DNA of 64,000 nucleotides from positions 124,001 to 188,000 of the forward strand of contig NZ_AZRK01000044.1 of NCBI RefSeq assembly GCF_002895485.1. The letters run 5' to 3'. Positions 55,334-63,922 of this stretch are shown piece after piece. Position 1 is the first letter of the stretch; each line of letters starts with the position of its first letter. The DNA is from Petrotoga sp. 9PWA.NaAc.5.4. GTDB lineage: Bacteria; Thermotogota; Thermotogae; Petrotogales; Petrotogaceae. A program made the translations under genes and the position numbers. The notes beneath the pieces were generated by a model that saw nothing but the letters and a program-made list of their open reading frames with translations, was not told the DNA's origin and did no database searches.

Positions 55334-56161
55334 TTAATATAGCTCTATAACCTCTGTAAAAAACCTTAAAACTTCCTTTATCTCTTCTTTCCATAAAAGC
55401 CAATTATGTTCTCCATCTCTAATATACAATCGTGAGGGGATGTTCTTCAATCTTAATTGATGATGTAAATCACAAGTTCCTAAATAGAGATAAAAATAAT
55501 CATTGTTACCACATGATAAATAAACAGGCAACTCCAGATCATTTTTTTTCACGTTATCTATAAAGTTGAAAATATTTTCTTTTTCCCAAAAATCTGCATC
55601 AAATGGCCAACCAAATGCATCGTGATAAAAATCTTCATGGATGTTAATTTCGTTTCCCTCTAAATCTATATCTTTTTCTGGTGGAGCTTCTTGCATTATT
55701 GCTCCACTTAGGCTTGCTACAGCCAAGAACTTTTCAGGATATTTAAAAGCAAATTTTAAAGCACCATATCCACCCATAGATAAACCTGCAATAAACCGGT
55801 TAGATCTATCAGTATAAACTTTATACTGCATTTCTATGTGGTTCATAAGATCGTTTATAATCGCACTTTCATATTTCTGACCATTTGGAGAATCCACATA
55901 CCAACTATTTTTTGCATCTGGCATAACTGCAACGAAAGGAGCAATTTCATAATTTTTTATCATAGAATCCAAAGTTTGATCTATATGTCCTTTTCTAATC
56001 CAGCTTAACTCATTTCCATTATGACCGTGCAATAAATAAATCACAGGATATTTTCGAGAATCTTTAGAATATTTAGGAGGAAGATATATAGAATAGTTCA
56101 TATTATTTTTCAATGTATTACTAAAAAATGAAACTGATTGATAAAGAATTCCATCCGTCAA
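55334..56161 (-). CDS. Esterase D/feruloyl esterase-like alpha/beta hydrolase
   Basis: About 275 residues of the putative-esterase family. Nucleophile Ser in GLSMGGYGALKFA (about residue 127), acid and His in the second half (YFYLYLGTCDLHH and DGEHNWLLWKEE, the latter carrying the catalytic His). The oxyanion strand is VIYLLHGHNGNELSW. No signal peptide, so intracellular; possibly deacylates imported oligosaccharides. AAGGAG precedes a run ATG ATG GTT TTG; the TTG at 56161 has the best spacing, though the ATGs at 56170/56167 are possible. Confidence 0.88.
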   Translation of the reverse strand: MTDGILYQSVSFFSNTLKNNMNYSIYLPPKYSKDSRKYPVIYLLHGHNGNELSWIRKGHIDQTLDSMIKNYEIAPFVAVMPDAKNSWYVDSPNGQKYESAIINDLMNHIEMQYKVYTDRSNRFIAGLSMGGYGALKFAFKYPEKFLAVASLSGAIMQEAPPEKDIDLEGNEINIHEDFYHDAFGWPFDADFWEKENIFNFIDNVKKNDLELPVYLSCGNNDYFYLYLGTCDLHHQLRLKNIPSRLYIRDGEHNWLLWKEEIKEVLRFFTEVIELY

Positions 56162-56189
56162 AACCATCATCTCCTTATGGATCAATTTT

Positions 56190-56839
56190 AAATTAAAAGT
56201 TTATTTTCGAAGCTGCTCTTTTCAAAAATACCTCCATAGTTTTAATTTCGACTAATTCTATATTTTTTAGCTTCTTAGGTAACTTGTGGCCAGAAAAGGG
56301 GAGAGGGCTCCGCCCTGGACCCATTTTAAATTCAAACGCTTATTTTTAAAAAGTTCTTATTTCTAAAGTCCACATTTAATTTCTTTAACCTTTTTGGTAC
56401 TTGTAGACAGAAAAGGGGGAAGGGCTCCGCCCTGAACCCATTTTAAATTCAAACGCTTATTTTTAAAAAGTTCTTATTTCTAAAGTCCACATTTAATTTC
56501 TTTTATCTTTTTTGGTACTTGTAGCCAGAAAAAGGGGAAGGGCTCTGCCCTGGACCCAATTTAAATTCAAAAGCTTATTTTTAAAAAGTTCTTATTTCTA
56601 AAGTCCACATTTAATTTCTTTAACCTTTTTGGTACTTGTGGCCAGAAAAGGGCAGAGGGCTCTGCCCTGGACCCAATTTAAATTCATACGCTTATTTTTA
56701 AAAAGTTCTTATTTCTAAAGTCCACATTTAATTTCTTTAACCTTTTTTGGTACTTGTAGCCAGAAAAGGGGGAAGGGCTCTGCCCTGGACCCAATTTAAA
56801 TTCAAACGCTTATTTTTAAAAAGTTCTTATTTCTAAAGT
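56190..56839 (-). repeat. Leader repeat array, five units of about 117 bp
   Basis: Unit ends fall at 56369, 56486, 56604, 56721 and 56839, giving a 117/118-bp period after a longer proximal unit. Each unit has a GGGCTCCGCCC or GGGCTCTGCCC core and ends ATTTCTAAAGT. In the proximal arm, GGAGGTATTTTTG opens a 10-codon frame (56225-56193, minus strand). This is the largest array in the window and lies before the esterase gene. Confidence 0.9.
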
Positions 56840-57012
56840 TCCTAAAAATGTTTATAGTTTTTAACTTTCGTAAAAGCAAACTTTTATGAATCTTTGAGAA
56901 TATTATATCATAATTTTCTTATATAAATTGTATGAGTTCATCCGATAAACATAAGACTGAAGCGAACAAATAAAGATGATTGTTAAATATTAACATATAA
57001 ATCATTAAAAAA

Positions 57013-57041
57013 TTGACTTTTTTTAAAATTTGGATTATAAT
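57013..57041 (+). promoter_or_regulatory. Consensus promoter of the marR-ABC operon
   Basis: TTGACT at 57013-57018 and TATAAT at 57036-57041 with 17 bp between. The start codon is about 390 nt downstream, beyond two repeat units. Confidence 0.82.
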
Positions 57042-57070
57042 ATATTGGTTAGCTTACTAACTAATATATT
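57039..57070. promoter_or_regulatory. MarR-type operator over the -10 box and start point
   Basis: AATATATTGGTTAG and CTAACTAATATATT form a 14-bp inverted repeat with one mismatch and a 4-nt centre. The TTAG...CTAA core is common in MarR-family sites. Overlap with the promoter predicts autorepression. Confidence 0.8.
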
Positions 57071-57071
57071 G

Positions 57072-57412
57072 GAGATTTTAGAAGTGCAAGCCTTTAAAAA
57101 ATAATGTTTTGAATTTAAAACGGGTTCGGGGCGGAGCCCTCCCTCTCTCCTTAGTTGCACGTAGCTAAGAGGTTAAAGAAATTCATATTTTGTGAGAATG
57201 AGATATAGACTTTAGAAATGATAATTTTTTAAAAATAGAATTTTGAATTTAAAATGGGTTTAGGGCGGAGCCCTCTCCCCCTTCCTTGGCTACAAGTACC
57301 AAAAAAGGTAAAGAAATTAGGAATTAGTAAGGATTAGAAGCGGGGAGGTATTTTTGAAAAAACTAAAATTCAAGACAATTATGCAACCTAAGTTTTAGAA
57401 TTTCTAAAAATA
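57072..57412 (+). repeat. Two leader repeat units between promoter and marR
   Basis: Units at about 57072-57208 and 57209-57412, both with GGGCGGAGCCC cores. The second starts with a perfect ACTTTAGAAAT and ends 29 nt before the MarR start. GGGGAGG then TTG at 57354 opens a 14-codon frame ending at 57398 (MKKLKFKTIMQPKF). Confidence 0.87.
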
Positions 57413-57440
57413 TTAAAATATTTGAAGAAAGGAGATTTAA

Positions 57441-57938
57441 ATGAAAAAAGAAGAAACTTATTGCGAAGACGAATTATTTGAAGATATAGAGCCTTTAAAA
57501 GTAGAAGTCGTTAGAGAACTATTCCAAGTTATCAAATTAGAAGGTCAAATGAATTTTAAAATATTAACAGAAAAAGGGCTCTACCCGGCTCAAGCTGTAT
57601 GCTTGTGGTATATAAGCAAGAACGAAGGGATAAACCAAAAAACGCTGGCAGAACAAATAGTGGTAGCTGCTCCTACAGTTTCTATGATCATTAAAAAATT
57701 AGAAAGGAATGGGTTTATAGAAAGAAAGCCTTCGACAGAAGATATGCGAACGTTACAACTATTTCTAACAGAAAAAGGTAAAAACATTATTGGTAGTTTG
57801 AGAATATCTTTTTCAAAAATAATGAATATAGCATTAGATGGGTTTAATGAAAATGAACTAAAAATTTTTAAAGAATTACTCAAAAAACTTGATTTTAACA
57901 TTTCAAATTACTTACAAGAAGGTGAGGTTAATAAATGA
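57441..57938 (+). CDS. MarR-family transcriptional regulator
   Basis: 165 residues with the MarR winged helix (VVAAPTVSMIIKKLERNGF, IERKPSTEDMRTLQLFLTEK) flanked by dimerisation helices. AAAGGAG precedes the ATG. Its stop overlaps the start of the next gene by 4 nt (ATGA), so it is cotranslated with the ABC exporter it most likely controls. A near-perfect palindrome at the operon promoter fits binding by this protein. Confidence 0.93.
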   Translation: MKKEETYCEDELFEDIEPLKVEVVRELFQVIKLEGQMNFKILTEKGLYPAQAVCLWYISKNEGINQKTLAEQIVVAAPTVSMIIKKLERNGFIERKPSTEDMRTLQLFLTEKGKNIIGSLRISFSKIMNIALDGFNENELKIFKELLKKLDFNISNYLQEGEVNK

Positions 57939-59665
57939 AAAATTTACTAAAATATTTGAAGCCATACTATAAAGAAATTATTGTTGCTATTATTTTACTT
58001 GTTATCCAAGGAATTTCAAATCTGTTTTTGCCGAGTTTGAATGCGGATATTATCAACAATGGAGTTGCAAAAGGTGATTTAGATTATATTGTTAGAACAG
58101 GAGGTATAATGCTTCTTTATACACTTCTTCTTTCTGGAGCAGCCATTGTTGCTACTTATTTTAGTTCTAAAGTTGCAGCGTCATTTGGTAAAGATATTCG
58201 TAAGAATCTATATTACAAAGCTTTAAGTTTTTCTCAAGAAGAAGTTGATAAATTTGGAAATGCTTCTCTTATTACAAGAAATACCAACGATGTTCAGCAA
58301 GTTCAAATGATGGTTCTCATGGGGCTAAATATTATAATAATGGCACCAATCATGGCGATTGGTGGGATTATTATGGCAATACGACAAGATGTTGTGCTTT
58401 CTTCATCTATTATTATAGTTGTTCCAATAATAGGATTAGTTGTATTTTTTCTTATGAGAAAAGCAGTTCCGCTTTTTAAAGCTATGCAGGTTAAATTAGA
58501 TAAAGTAAATAAGATTCTTCGTGAAAAATTAATGGGAGTAAGAGTTATAAGAGCATTTGTAAAGGATGAATATGAAGCAAAAAGATTTGATGAAGCAAAT
58601 AAAGATTTGACTCAAACAGCTTTAAGAGTCAACAGGATTTTGGCTTTAGGGATGCCTTTACTTATGTTAGTTATGAATTTATCTTCGGTGAGTATAATAT
58701 GGTTTGGATCTATTCGTATAGATAATGGAGCTATGCCTATAGGTAATTTAACTGCTTTCCTCACATATGTAATAGAAATACTAGTATCTATTATGATGGC
58801 TATGGCAATATTTATTATGTTGCCTCGTGCAGAAGCTTCTGCAGAACGTATAAATCAAGTATTAATTGTAGAGCCAAAAATAAAAGACCCACAAGAGCCT
58901 AAAACTTTGACTGAAAAACATGGGGTTATAGAATTTAAAAACGTTACTTTTAAGTATCCGGAAGCAGAATCGCCTGTATTAAGTAATATCTCATTTGTAG
59001 CTAAACCAGGAGAAACAACAGCTATAGTTGGAAGTACTGGTTGTGGAAAAAGTACACTTATTAATTTAATTCCAAGATTTTATGATATTACGGAAGGAAA
59101 AATAGAAATAGATGGTATAGATATCAGAGAAATGACGCTTGAAAGTTTGAGAGATATGGTTGGTTTTGTTCCACAAAAAGCGTACCTTTTTAGTGGAACG
59201 ATTTCAGATAACCTGAGATACGGTAAAGAAGACGCGACTGAAGAAGAAATGTGGAATGCACTTGAAATAGCCCAAGCAAAGGATTTTGTTAGTAAATTGC
59301 CTCAAAAGCTTGATGCGCCTGTAGATCAAGGAGGAACAAATTTTTCAGGAGGGCAAAGACAACGTTTATCAATTGCAAGGGCAATAATTAAAAGACCAAA
59401 CATTTATATTTTTGATGATAGTTTTTCTGCTTTAGATAATAAAACAGATTTACGTCTTAGAAAAGCTTTAGAAAAAGAAACCGAAGACGCTACTGTTATA
59501 ATAGTTGCGCAAAGAGTAAGCACTATTTTAAGTGCAGATCAGATAATTGTTATGAACGATAATGGAACAATAGCAGGAATAGGAACGCATAAAGAACTTT
59601 TAAAAACATGCAAAGTTTATCAAGAAATTGTTTATTCACAGTTACCTAAGGGGGAAATCGCATGA
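57935..59665 (+). CDS. Heterodimeric ABC exporter subunit with degenerate ATP site (second system)
   Basis: 576 residues: six membrane segments then a nucleotide-binding domain with Walker A GSTGCGKST (about 365), signature FSGGQRQR (about 470) and Walker B IYIFDDSFSALD, where Asp replaces the catalytic Glu. This is the same degenerate-site pattern as the exporter at 4500. It overlaps both neighbours by 4 nt. Probably a drug exporter under MarR control. Confidence 0.92.
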   Translation: MKNLLKYLKPYYKEIIVAIILLVIQGISNLFLPSLNADIINNGVAKGDLDYIVRTGGIMLLYTLLLSGAAIVATYFSSKVAASFGKDIRKNLYYKALSFSQEEVDKFGNASLITRNTNDVQQVQMMVLMGLNIIIMAPIMAIGGIIMAIRQDVVLSSSIIIVVPIIGLVVFFLMRKAVPLFKAMQVKLDKVNKILREKLMGVRVIRAFVKDEYEAKRFDEANKDLTQTALRVNRILALGMPLLMLVMNLSSVSIIWFGSIRIDNGAMPIGNLTAFLTYVIEILVSIMMAMAIFIMLPRAEASAERINQVLIVEPKIKDPQEPKTLTEKHGVIEFKNVTFKYPEAESPVLSNISFVAKPGETTAIVGSTGCGKSTLINLIPRFYDITEGKIEIDGIDIREMTLESLRDMVGFVPQKAYLFSGTISDNLRYGKEDATEEEMWNALEIAQAKDFVSKLPQKLDAPVDQGGTNFSGGQRQRLSIARAIIKRPNIYIFDDSFSALDNKTDLRLRKALEKETEDATVIIVAQRVSTILSADQIIVMNDNGTIAGIGTHKELLKTCKVYQEIVYSQLPKGEIA

Positions 59666-61650
59666 GCCAAAATAATACTCAAAATGCTCATAAAACAAGA
59701 AGGCATGAACACAGACCCATGGGTGGTGGGTTTAGAGCTGGAATGGCTCCTGTAGAAAAACCAAAAAATTTTGGTAGATCTTTTAGGAGATTGCTTGGAT
59801 ATTTAAAACCCCAAATTTTACCTTTAATATTTGTAGTAATTTTCGCCGTAGCAGGAACAACTTTTATGATATTAGCGCCGAAAACTATGGGAAATGCAAC
59901 TAATGTTTTATTTGAAGGTATTATTGGGAAGAATATGCCAGAAGGGATGACTAAAGATGAAGTTATTACTATGCTTAATCTATCTGGGCAAGAGCAGTTA
60001 GCTGAAATGTTGGGACCAATGAACGTGATCCCTGGAAAAGGAGTTGATTTTAGTAGACTTTTCTCAATTTTGATTATTTTGTTAATCATGTACAGTTTAT
60101 CTGCTCTCTTTAATTGGATGCAGCAATACCTCATGGCAGGTGTTTCTCAAAAAACGGTTTATAAACTGAGAAAAGAAGTTGACGAAAAACTATCGAAACT
60201 TCCTCTTAAATACTTTGATAGTCATCCACACGGTGATTTGCTAAGTAGGGTTACTAACGATATAGATAATATTGGTCATACACTTCAACAAACGCTTGTA
60301 CAAATTATTACTGCTTTAGTAACAGTTGTGGGTGTAATTATAATGATGTTCACAATAAGTCCCTTGTTGGCATTAATTGCTTTAACAGTGATTCCTTTAT
60401 CGCTTGTTGCCACAATGTTGATAGCAAAAAGGTCACAAAAGCAGTTTGAAGCACAATGGGCAAGTACCGGAAGATTGAATGGTCATATAGAAGAAACGTA
60501 TACAGGGCATAATATAGTGAAAGTATTTAATAGGCAAAAAGATGCAAAGAAAAGATTTGACGAAGAAAATGAAAAATTATACCAAGCAACTTTTAAAGCT
60601 CAATTTATTTCCGGTATAATTAGACCAATAATAGGATTGGTTAATAATTTAAATTATGTTTTAATAAGTGTTGTAGGAGGATTACGTGTAGCAAATGGTT
60701 TAATTACCTTAGGAGAAGTACAAGCTTTTATACAATACTCAAGACAATTCAATCAACCATTAGTTCAAACTGCAAGTATAATAAACATTTTACAATCGAC
60801 AATTGCTTCTGCAGAAAGGGTATTCGAATTGCTTGATGAAGAAAACGAAGTATCTGATCCACAGGATCCTGTAGTATTAGAAGATGTAAAAGGACATATT
60901 AAATTTGAGAATGTTTATTTTAGTTATAATCCTGATGAACCATTAATAGAAAACTTGAATTTAGAAGTAATGCCGGGTGAAAATGTTGCTATAGTTGGAC
61001 CAACAGGTGCCGGAAAAACAACACTTGTAAACCTGTTGATGCGATTTTATGATATTAACGATGGTAGAATAACCGTAGACGGTGTTGATATTAAAAAAAT
61101 GCGAAGATCTGACCTAAGAAAAATCTACGGTATGGTTCTTCAAGACACATGGATATTTGGAGGAACGATAAAAGAGAATATTGCATATGGTAAAGAAGAT
61201 GCAACCGAAGAAGAAATTTTAGATGCAGCGAAAATGGCGTATGTTGATCATTTTGTAAGAGCTCTACCGCATGGTTATGAAACAGTTATAGATGAAGACG
61301 CTTCGAATATTTCTCAGGGTCAACGTCAACTTATAACAATAGCACGCGCATTCTTAGCAAATCCAAGAGTTTTAATTTTAGACGAAGCAACGAGTTCAGT
61401 CGACACTCGTACGGAACTATTGATTCAAAAAGCTATGGAAAAGCTTATGAAAGGTCGTACAAGTTTCGTTATAGCGCATAGATTATCAACAATTAAAAAT
61501 GCTGATATTATACTTGTGATGAATCAGGGACAGATAGTAGAACAAGGTAATCATGAAGAGTTGATGAAAAAAAGAGGATTTTACTATGATCTGTATATGA
61601 GTCAATTTCTTGGAAGTGAATTTGAAGAAGAATCAGAAGTACGAACCTAA
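59662..61650 (+). CDS. Heterodimeric ABC exporter subunit with canonical Walker B (second system)
   Basis: 662 residues. A basic N-terminal tail of about 40 residues (KTRRHEHRPMGGGFR) precedes the membrane domain, which has an insertion of about 45 residues after the first helix (MPEGMTKDEVITMLNLSGQE region). Walker A GPTGAGKTT (about 445), signature ISQGQRQL (about 549, third position not Gly) and Walker B VLILDEATSSVD with the catalytic Glu. It pairs with the previous gene. Confidence 0.92.
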   Translation: MSQNNTQNAHKTRRHEHRPMGGGFRAGMAPVEKPKNFGRSFRRLLGYLKPQILPLIFVVIFAVAGTTFMILAPKTMGNATNVLFEGIIGKNMPEGMTKDEVITMLNLSGQEQLAEMLGPMNVIPGKGVDFSRLFSILIILLIMYSLSALFNWMQQYLMAGVSQKTVYKLRKEVDEKLSKLPLKYFDSHPHGDLLSRVTNDIDNIGHTLQQTLVQIITALVTVVGVIIMMFTISPLLALIALTVIPLSLVATMLIAKRSQKQFEAQWASTGRLNGHIEETYTGHNIVKVFNRQKDAKKRFDEENEKLYQATFKAQFISGIIRPIIGLVNNLNYVLISVVGGLRVANGLITLGEVQAFIQYSRQFNQPLVQTASIINILQSTIASAERVFELLDEENEVSDPQDPVVLEDVKGHIKFENVYFSYNPDEPLIENLNLEVMPGENVAIVGPTGAGKTTLVNLLMRFYDINDGRITVDGVDIKKMRRSDLRKIYGMVLQDTWIFGGTIKENIAYGKEDATEEEILDAAKMAYVDHFVRALPHGYETVIDEDASNISQGQRQLITIARAFLANPRVLILDEATSSVDTRTELLIQKAMEKLMKGRTSFVIAHRLSTIKNADIILVMNQGQIVEQGNHEELMKKRGFYYDLYMSQFLGSEFEEESEVRT

Positions 61651-61676
61651 AAAAGAGCCTTTTAAAGGCTCTTTTT
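61650..61676. terminator. Bidirectional terminator between the ABC operon and miaB
   Basis: AAAAAGAGCC and GGCTCTTTTT arms enclose a TTTTAAA loop. A/T runs on both sides allow termination in both directions. It begins at the exporter stop codon and ends at the miaB stop. Confidence 0.88.
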
Positions 61677-62997
61677 ATTTACTTAGAACTTCTTTAATTT
61701 CACCGTAAAACGGACCTGCTGTGACTTTATTTATCTTTATATTCAATAGTTGGCCATTTAGCTCTTCTTTGCTTTCATAAATAATCAATTTATTGTTTAT
61801 AGTTCTTCCCATAAACGTACTATCTTTGCCGGCCTTTCCTTCCTGAATTATCGTTAATACTTTTCCAAGATACTTTTCATTTTCTTGAAGATTTATTAAT
61901 TTTTGTACTTCCATCAAGTATTGCAGTCTTTTGTTTTTTATTTCTTTTGGTACGTTATCTTCTTGATATTTGTAAGCTATAGTGCCTTCTCTTGGAGAAT
62001 ACTCGGCAATATTTATACGTTCAAATCGGCATTTTTTTATTAAATCCACCGTTTCTTCAAAATCATCATCGGTTTCTCCAGGAAAACCAGTTATAAAATC
62101 ACTGCTTATAGTTACGTCCTCGACCTCTTTTTTTATCTTTTGAACAAGGTCTATGAAAGTTTCTTTTGTATATCTTCTGTTCATAGCTTTAAGTATCTTG
62201 TTACTTCCCGATTGAGCGGGTAAATGGAAATATTTTGCCGCTTTTTCTTCATTAGCTATCGTTTCTATTAAAGAATCTGTTATATCAGTTGGATAAGAAG
62301 TCATAAACCAAATTCTTTGAATAGGATCAATCTTTGCCGCTTCTCTTATTAAAATATCCAGCTTTGGTTTTTTATCTCCAAAATCTTTTCCGTAAGAATC
62401 AACGTTTTGTCCCAAAAAAGTAATTTCTTTATAGCCACTTTGTGCATAATTTTTAACTTCATTTATTATGTCATCCATGGGTCTACTCTTTTCAAAACCT
62501 CTTGTATAAGGTACTATGCAATAAGTACAATATTTGTTACAACCATATATTATCGTTACCCATGCATGGTGTTTACTAAAAGGCATTTTTGGAATATCGT
62601 ATTTAACTTCATTCAACTTATCGCTAAAATCTGCGAACCTTTCTCTATTCATTGCGCGCTTTACCAAATTATGTATATCTATAACGTTTCTGGTACCAAA
62701 TACAAAATCTATGTGTTTAAATCTTTTTAGTAGCTCTTCTCTTTCTTTTTCTGAAGAACAACCTCCAACACCAATTATTAAATTTTTATTTGTTTCTTTG
62801 AGTTTTCCATATCCACCAATTGCGCCGTACATCTTATTTTCTGCTTTTTCTCTTACTGAACAACTATTTATTATTATTATATCGGCTTCTTTTGGATTTT
62901 CTGTCCAATCGAAACCCTCATTTGAAAGCAAACCAGCCATGATTTCACTTTCATTTATATTCATTTGACATCCAAATGTTCTTATATAAAATTTCAA
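61675..62997 (-). CDS. miaB: tRNA-2-methylthio-N6-dimethylallyladenosine synthase MiaB
   Basis: About 440 residues. An N-terminal UPF0004 domain with three cluster cysteines (FGCQMN, NSCSVREKAENK, VGGCSSEKE), the radical-SAM motif GCNKYCTYCIVPYTRG at about residue 150, and a C-terminal TRAM domain. It methylthiolates i6A37 of tRNAs reading UNN codons. The GTG at 63006 is covered by the binding site GGAAGGTGAT, so the TTG at 62997 is preferred. Confidence 0.95.
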   Translation of the reverse strand: MKFYIRTFGCQMNINESEIMAGLLSNEGFDWTENPKEADIIIINSCSVREKAENKMYGAIGGYGKLKETNKNLIIGVGGCSSEKEREELLKRFKHIDFVFGTRNVIDIHNLVKRAMNRERFADFSDKLNEVKYDIPKMPFSKHHAWVTIIYGCNKYCTYCIVPYTRGFEKSRPMDDIINEVKNYAQSGYKEITFLGQNVDSYGKDFGDKKPKLDILIREAAKIDPIQRIWFMTSYPTDITDSLIETIANEEKAAKYFHLPAQSGSNKILKAMNRRYTKETFIDLVQKIKKEVEDVTISSDFITGFPGETDDDFEETVDLIKKCRFERINIAEYSPREGTIAYKYQEDNVPKEIKNKRLQYLMEVQKLINLQENEKYLGKVLTIIQEGKAGKDSTFMGRTINNKLIIYESKEELNGQLLNIKINKVTAGPFYGEIKEVLSK

Positions 62998-63022
62998 ATA
63001 TATCACCTTCCTCTTTCTAAAA

Positions 63023-63047
63023 AAATTCCGGGATATCCCCGGAATTT
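63023..63047 (-). terminator. Terminator after rpsB
   Basis: AAATTCCGGG and CCCGGAATTT arms with a 5-nt loop; on the minus strand the hairpin is followed by a T7 run. It separates rpsB from miaB. Confidence 0.87.
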
Positions 63048-63064
63048 ATATTTATTATTTTTAA

Positions 63065-63922
63065 TTAAAATCTATCTTCTTCCTCTTCATCATCACTCAC
63101 ATCAAATAATTCTTCTTCTTCTTCCTCTTCTTCGACTTCTTCTATATACTTTTCATATTTTTCTTCGGCTTTAAGTTTTTCTTCAATATGATCTTCTGTT
63201 GATAATGATTCTTCGGTTCCTTCTTCTAAAGTTTCAATTCTTCCTTCTTTTGCTTCTATTACAGCATCAGCCATTTTAGAAGTTATTAACATTATTGCCC
63301 TTATTGCATCATCATTAGCTGGAATAACATAATCTATAACCTCAGGATCACAATTTGTATCGACCATTGCAATTATAGGGATTTTTAACATGTTTGCTTC
63401 TTTCACAGCTATTTCTTCTTTTTTAGGATCAACTACAAACAATACTTCAGGTACTTTATTCAAACCTCTTAGACCACCTAAGTTCTTTTCTAACTTTTCT
63501 AAATTACGTCTTATAGTTGCTTGTTCTTTTTTAGGTAACTTTGCAAATTCTTCACTTTCCACAAATTCTATTAATTCTTCTAACTTGTCTATCCTTTTTT
63601 TGATAGTTTTAAAATTAGTCAAAAGTCCACCAAGCCATCTGTTATTAACATAAAATTCTCCACATCTGCGAGCCTCGTCTGCTACTATCTGTTGAGCCTG
63701 TTTTTTAGTACCAACAAAGAGAACTCTCTTTCTCTCCAACACGGCGTTTTTCAAAAAATCATAAGCTTCGTCTATACTTTTTAGAGTTTTTTGTAAATCA
63801 ATAATGTGAATACCTTTGCGTTCAGCAAAGATATAAGGCTGCATCTTTGGATTCCATCTTCTCGTTCTATGTCCAAAATGAGCCCCAGATTCTAACAATT
63901 GTTTCATGCTAACTACCGACAC
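63065..63922 (-). CDS. rpsB: 30S ribosomal protein S2 with acidic C-terminal tail
   Basis: About 285 residues. The first 225 are a standard S2 ([54 protein letters not shown]). The last about 55 residues are an unusually acidic extension with long Glu runs ([20 protein letters not shown]). A frame open to 63943 is set aside because GGAGGTG lies before the GTG at 63922. The 78 bp upstream to the window edge hold its leader; no gene is seen there. Confidence 0.95.
   Translation of the reverse strand: MSVVSMKQLLESGAHFGHRTRRWNPKMQPYIFAERKGIHIIDLQKTLKSIDEAYDFLKNAVLERKRVLFVGTKKQAQQIVADEARRCGEFYVNNRWLGGLLTNFKTIKKRIDKLEELIEFVESEEFAKLPKKEQATIRRNLEKLEKNLGGLRGLNKVPEVLFVVDPKKEEIAVKEANMLKIPIIAMVDTNCDPEVIDYVIPANDDAIRAIMLITSKMADAVIEAKEGRIETLEEGTEESLSTEDHIEEKLKAEEKYEKYIEEVEEEEEEEELFDVSDDEEEEDRF

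Noticed and set aside
56190-56839. CRISPR-like array
   Set aside because: The period is 117 bp with near-identical whole units. There are no short repeats with unique spacers and no cas genes.
62407-62968. Plus-strand open frames of 107 and 144 codons opposite miaB
   Set aside because: They lie antisense to a strongly conserved gene, lack start signals and have compositions expected of a reverse-complement shadow.
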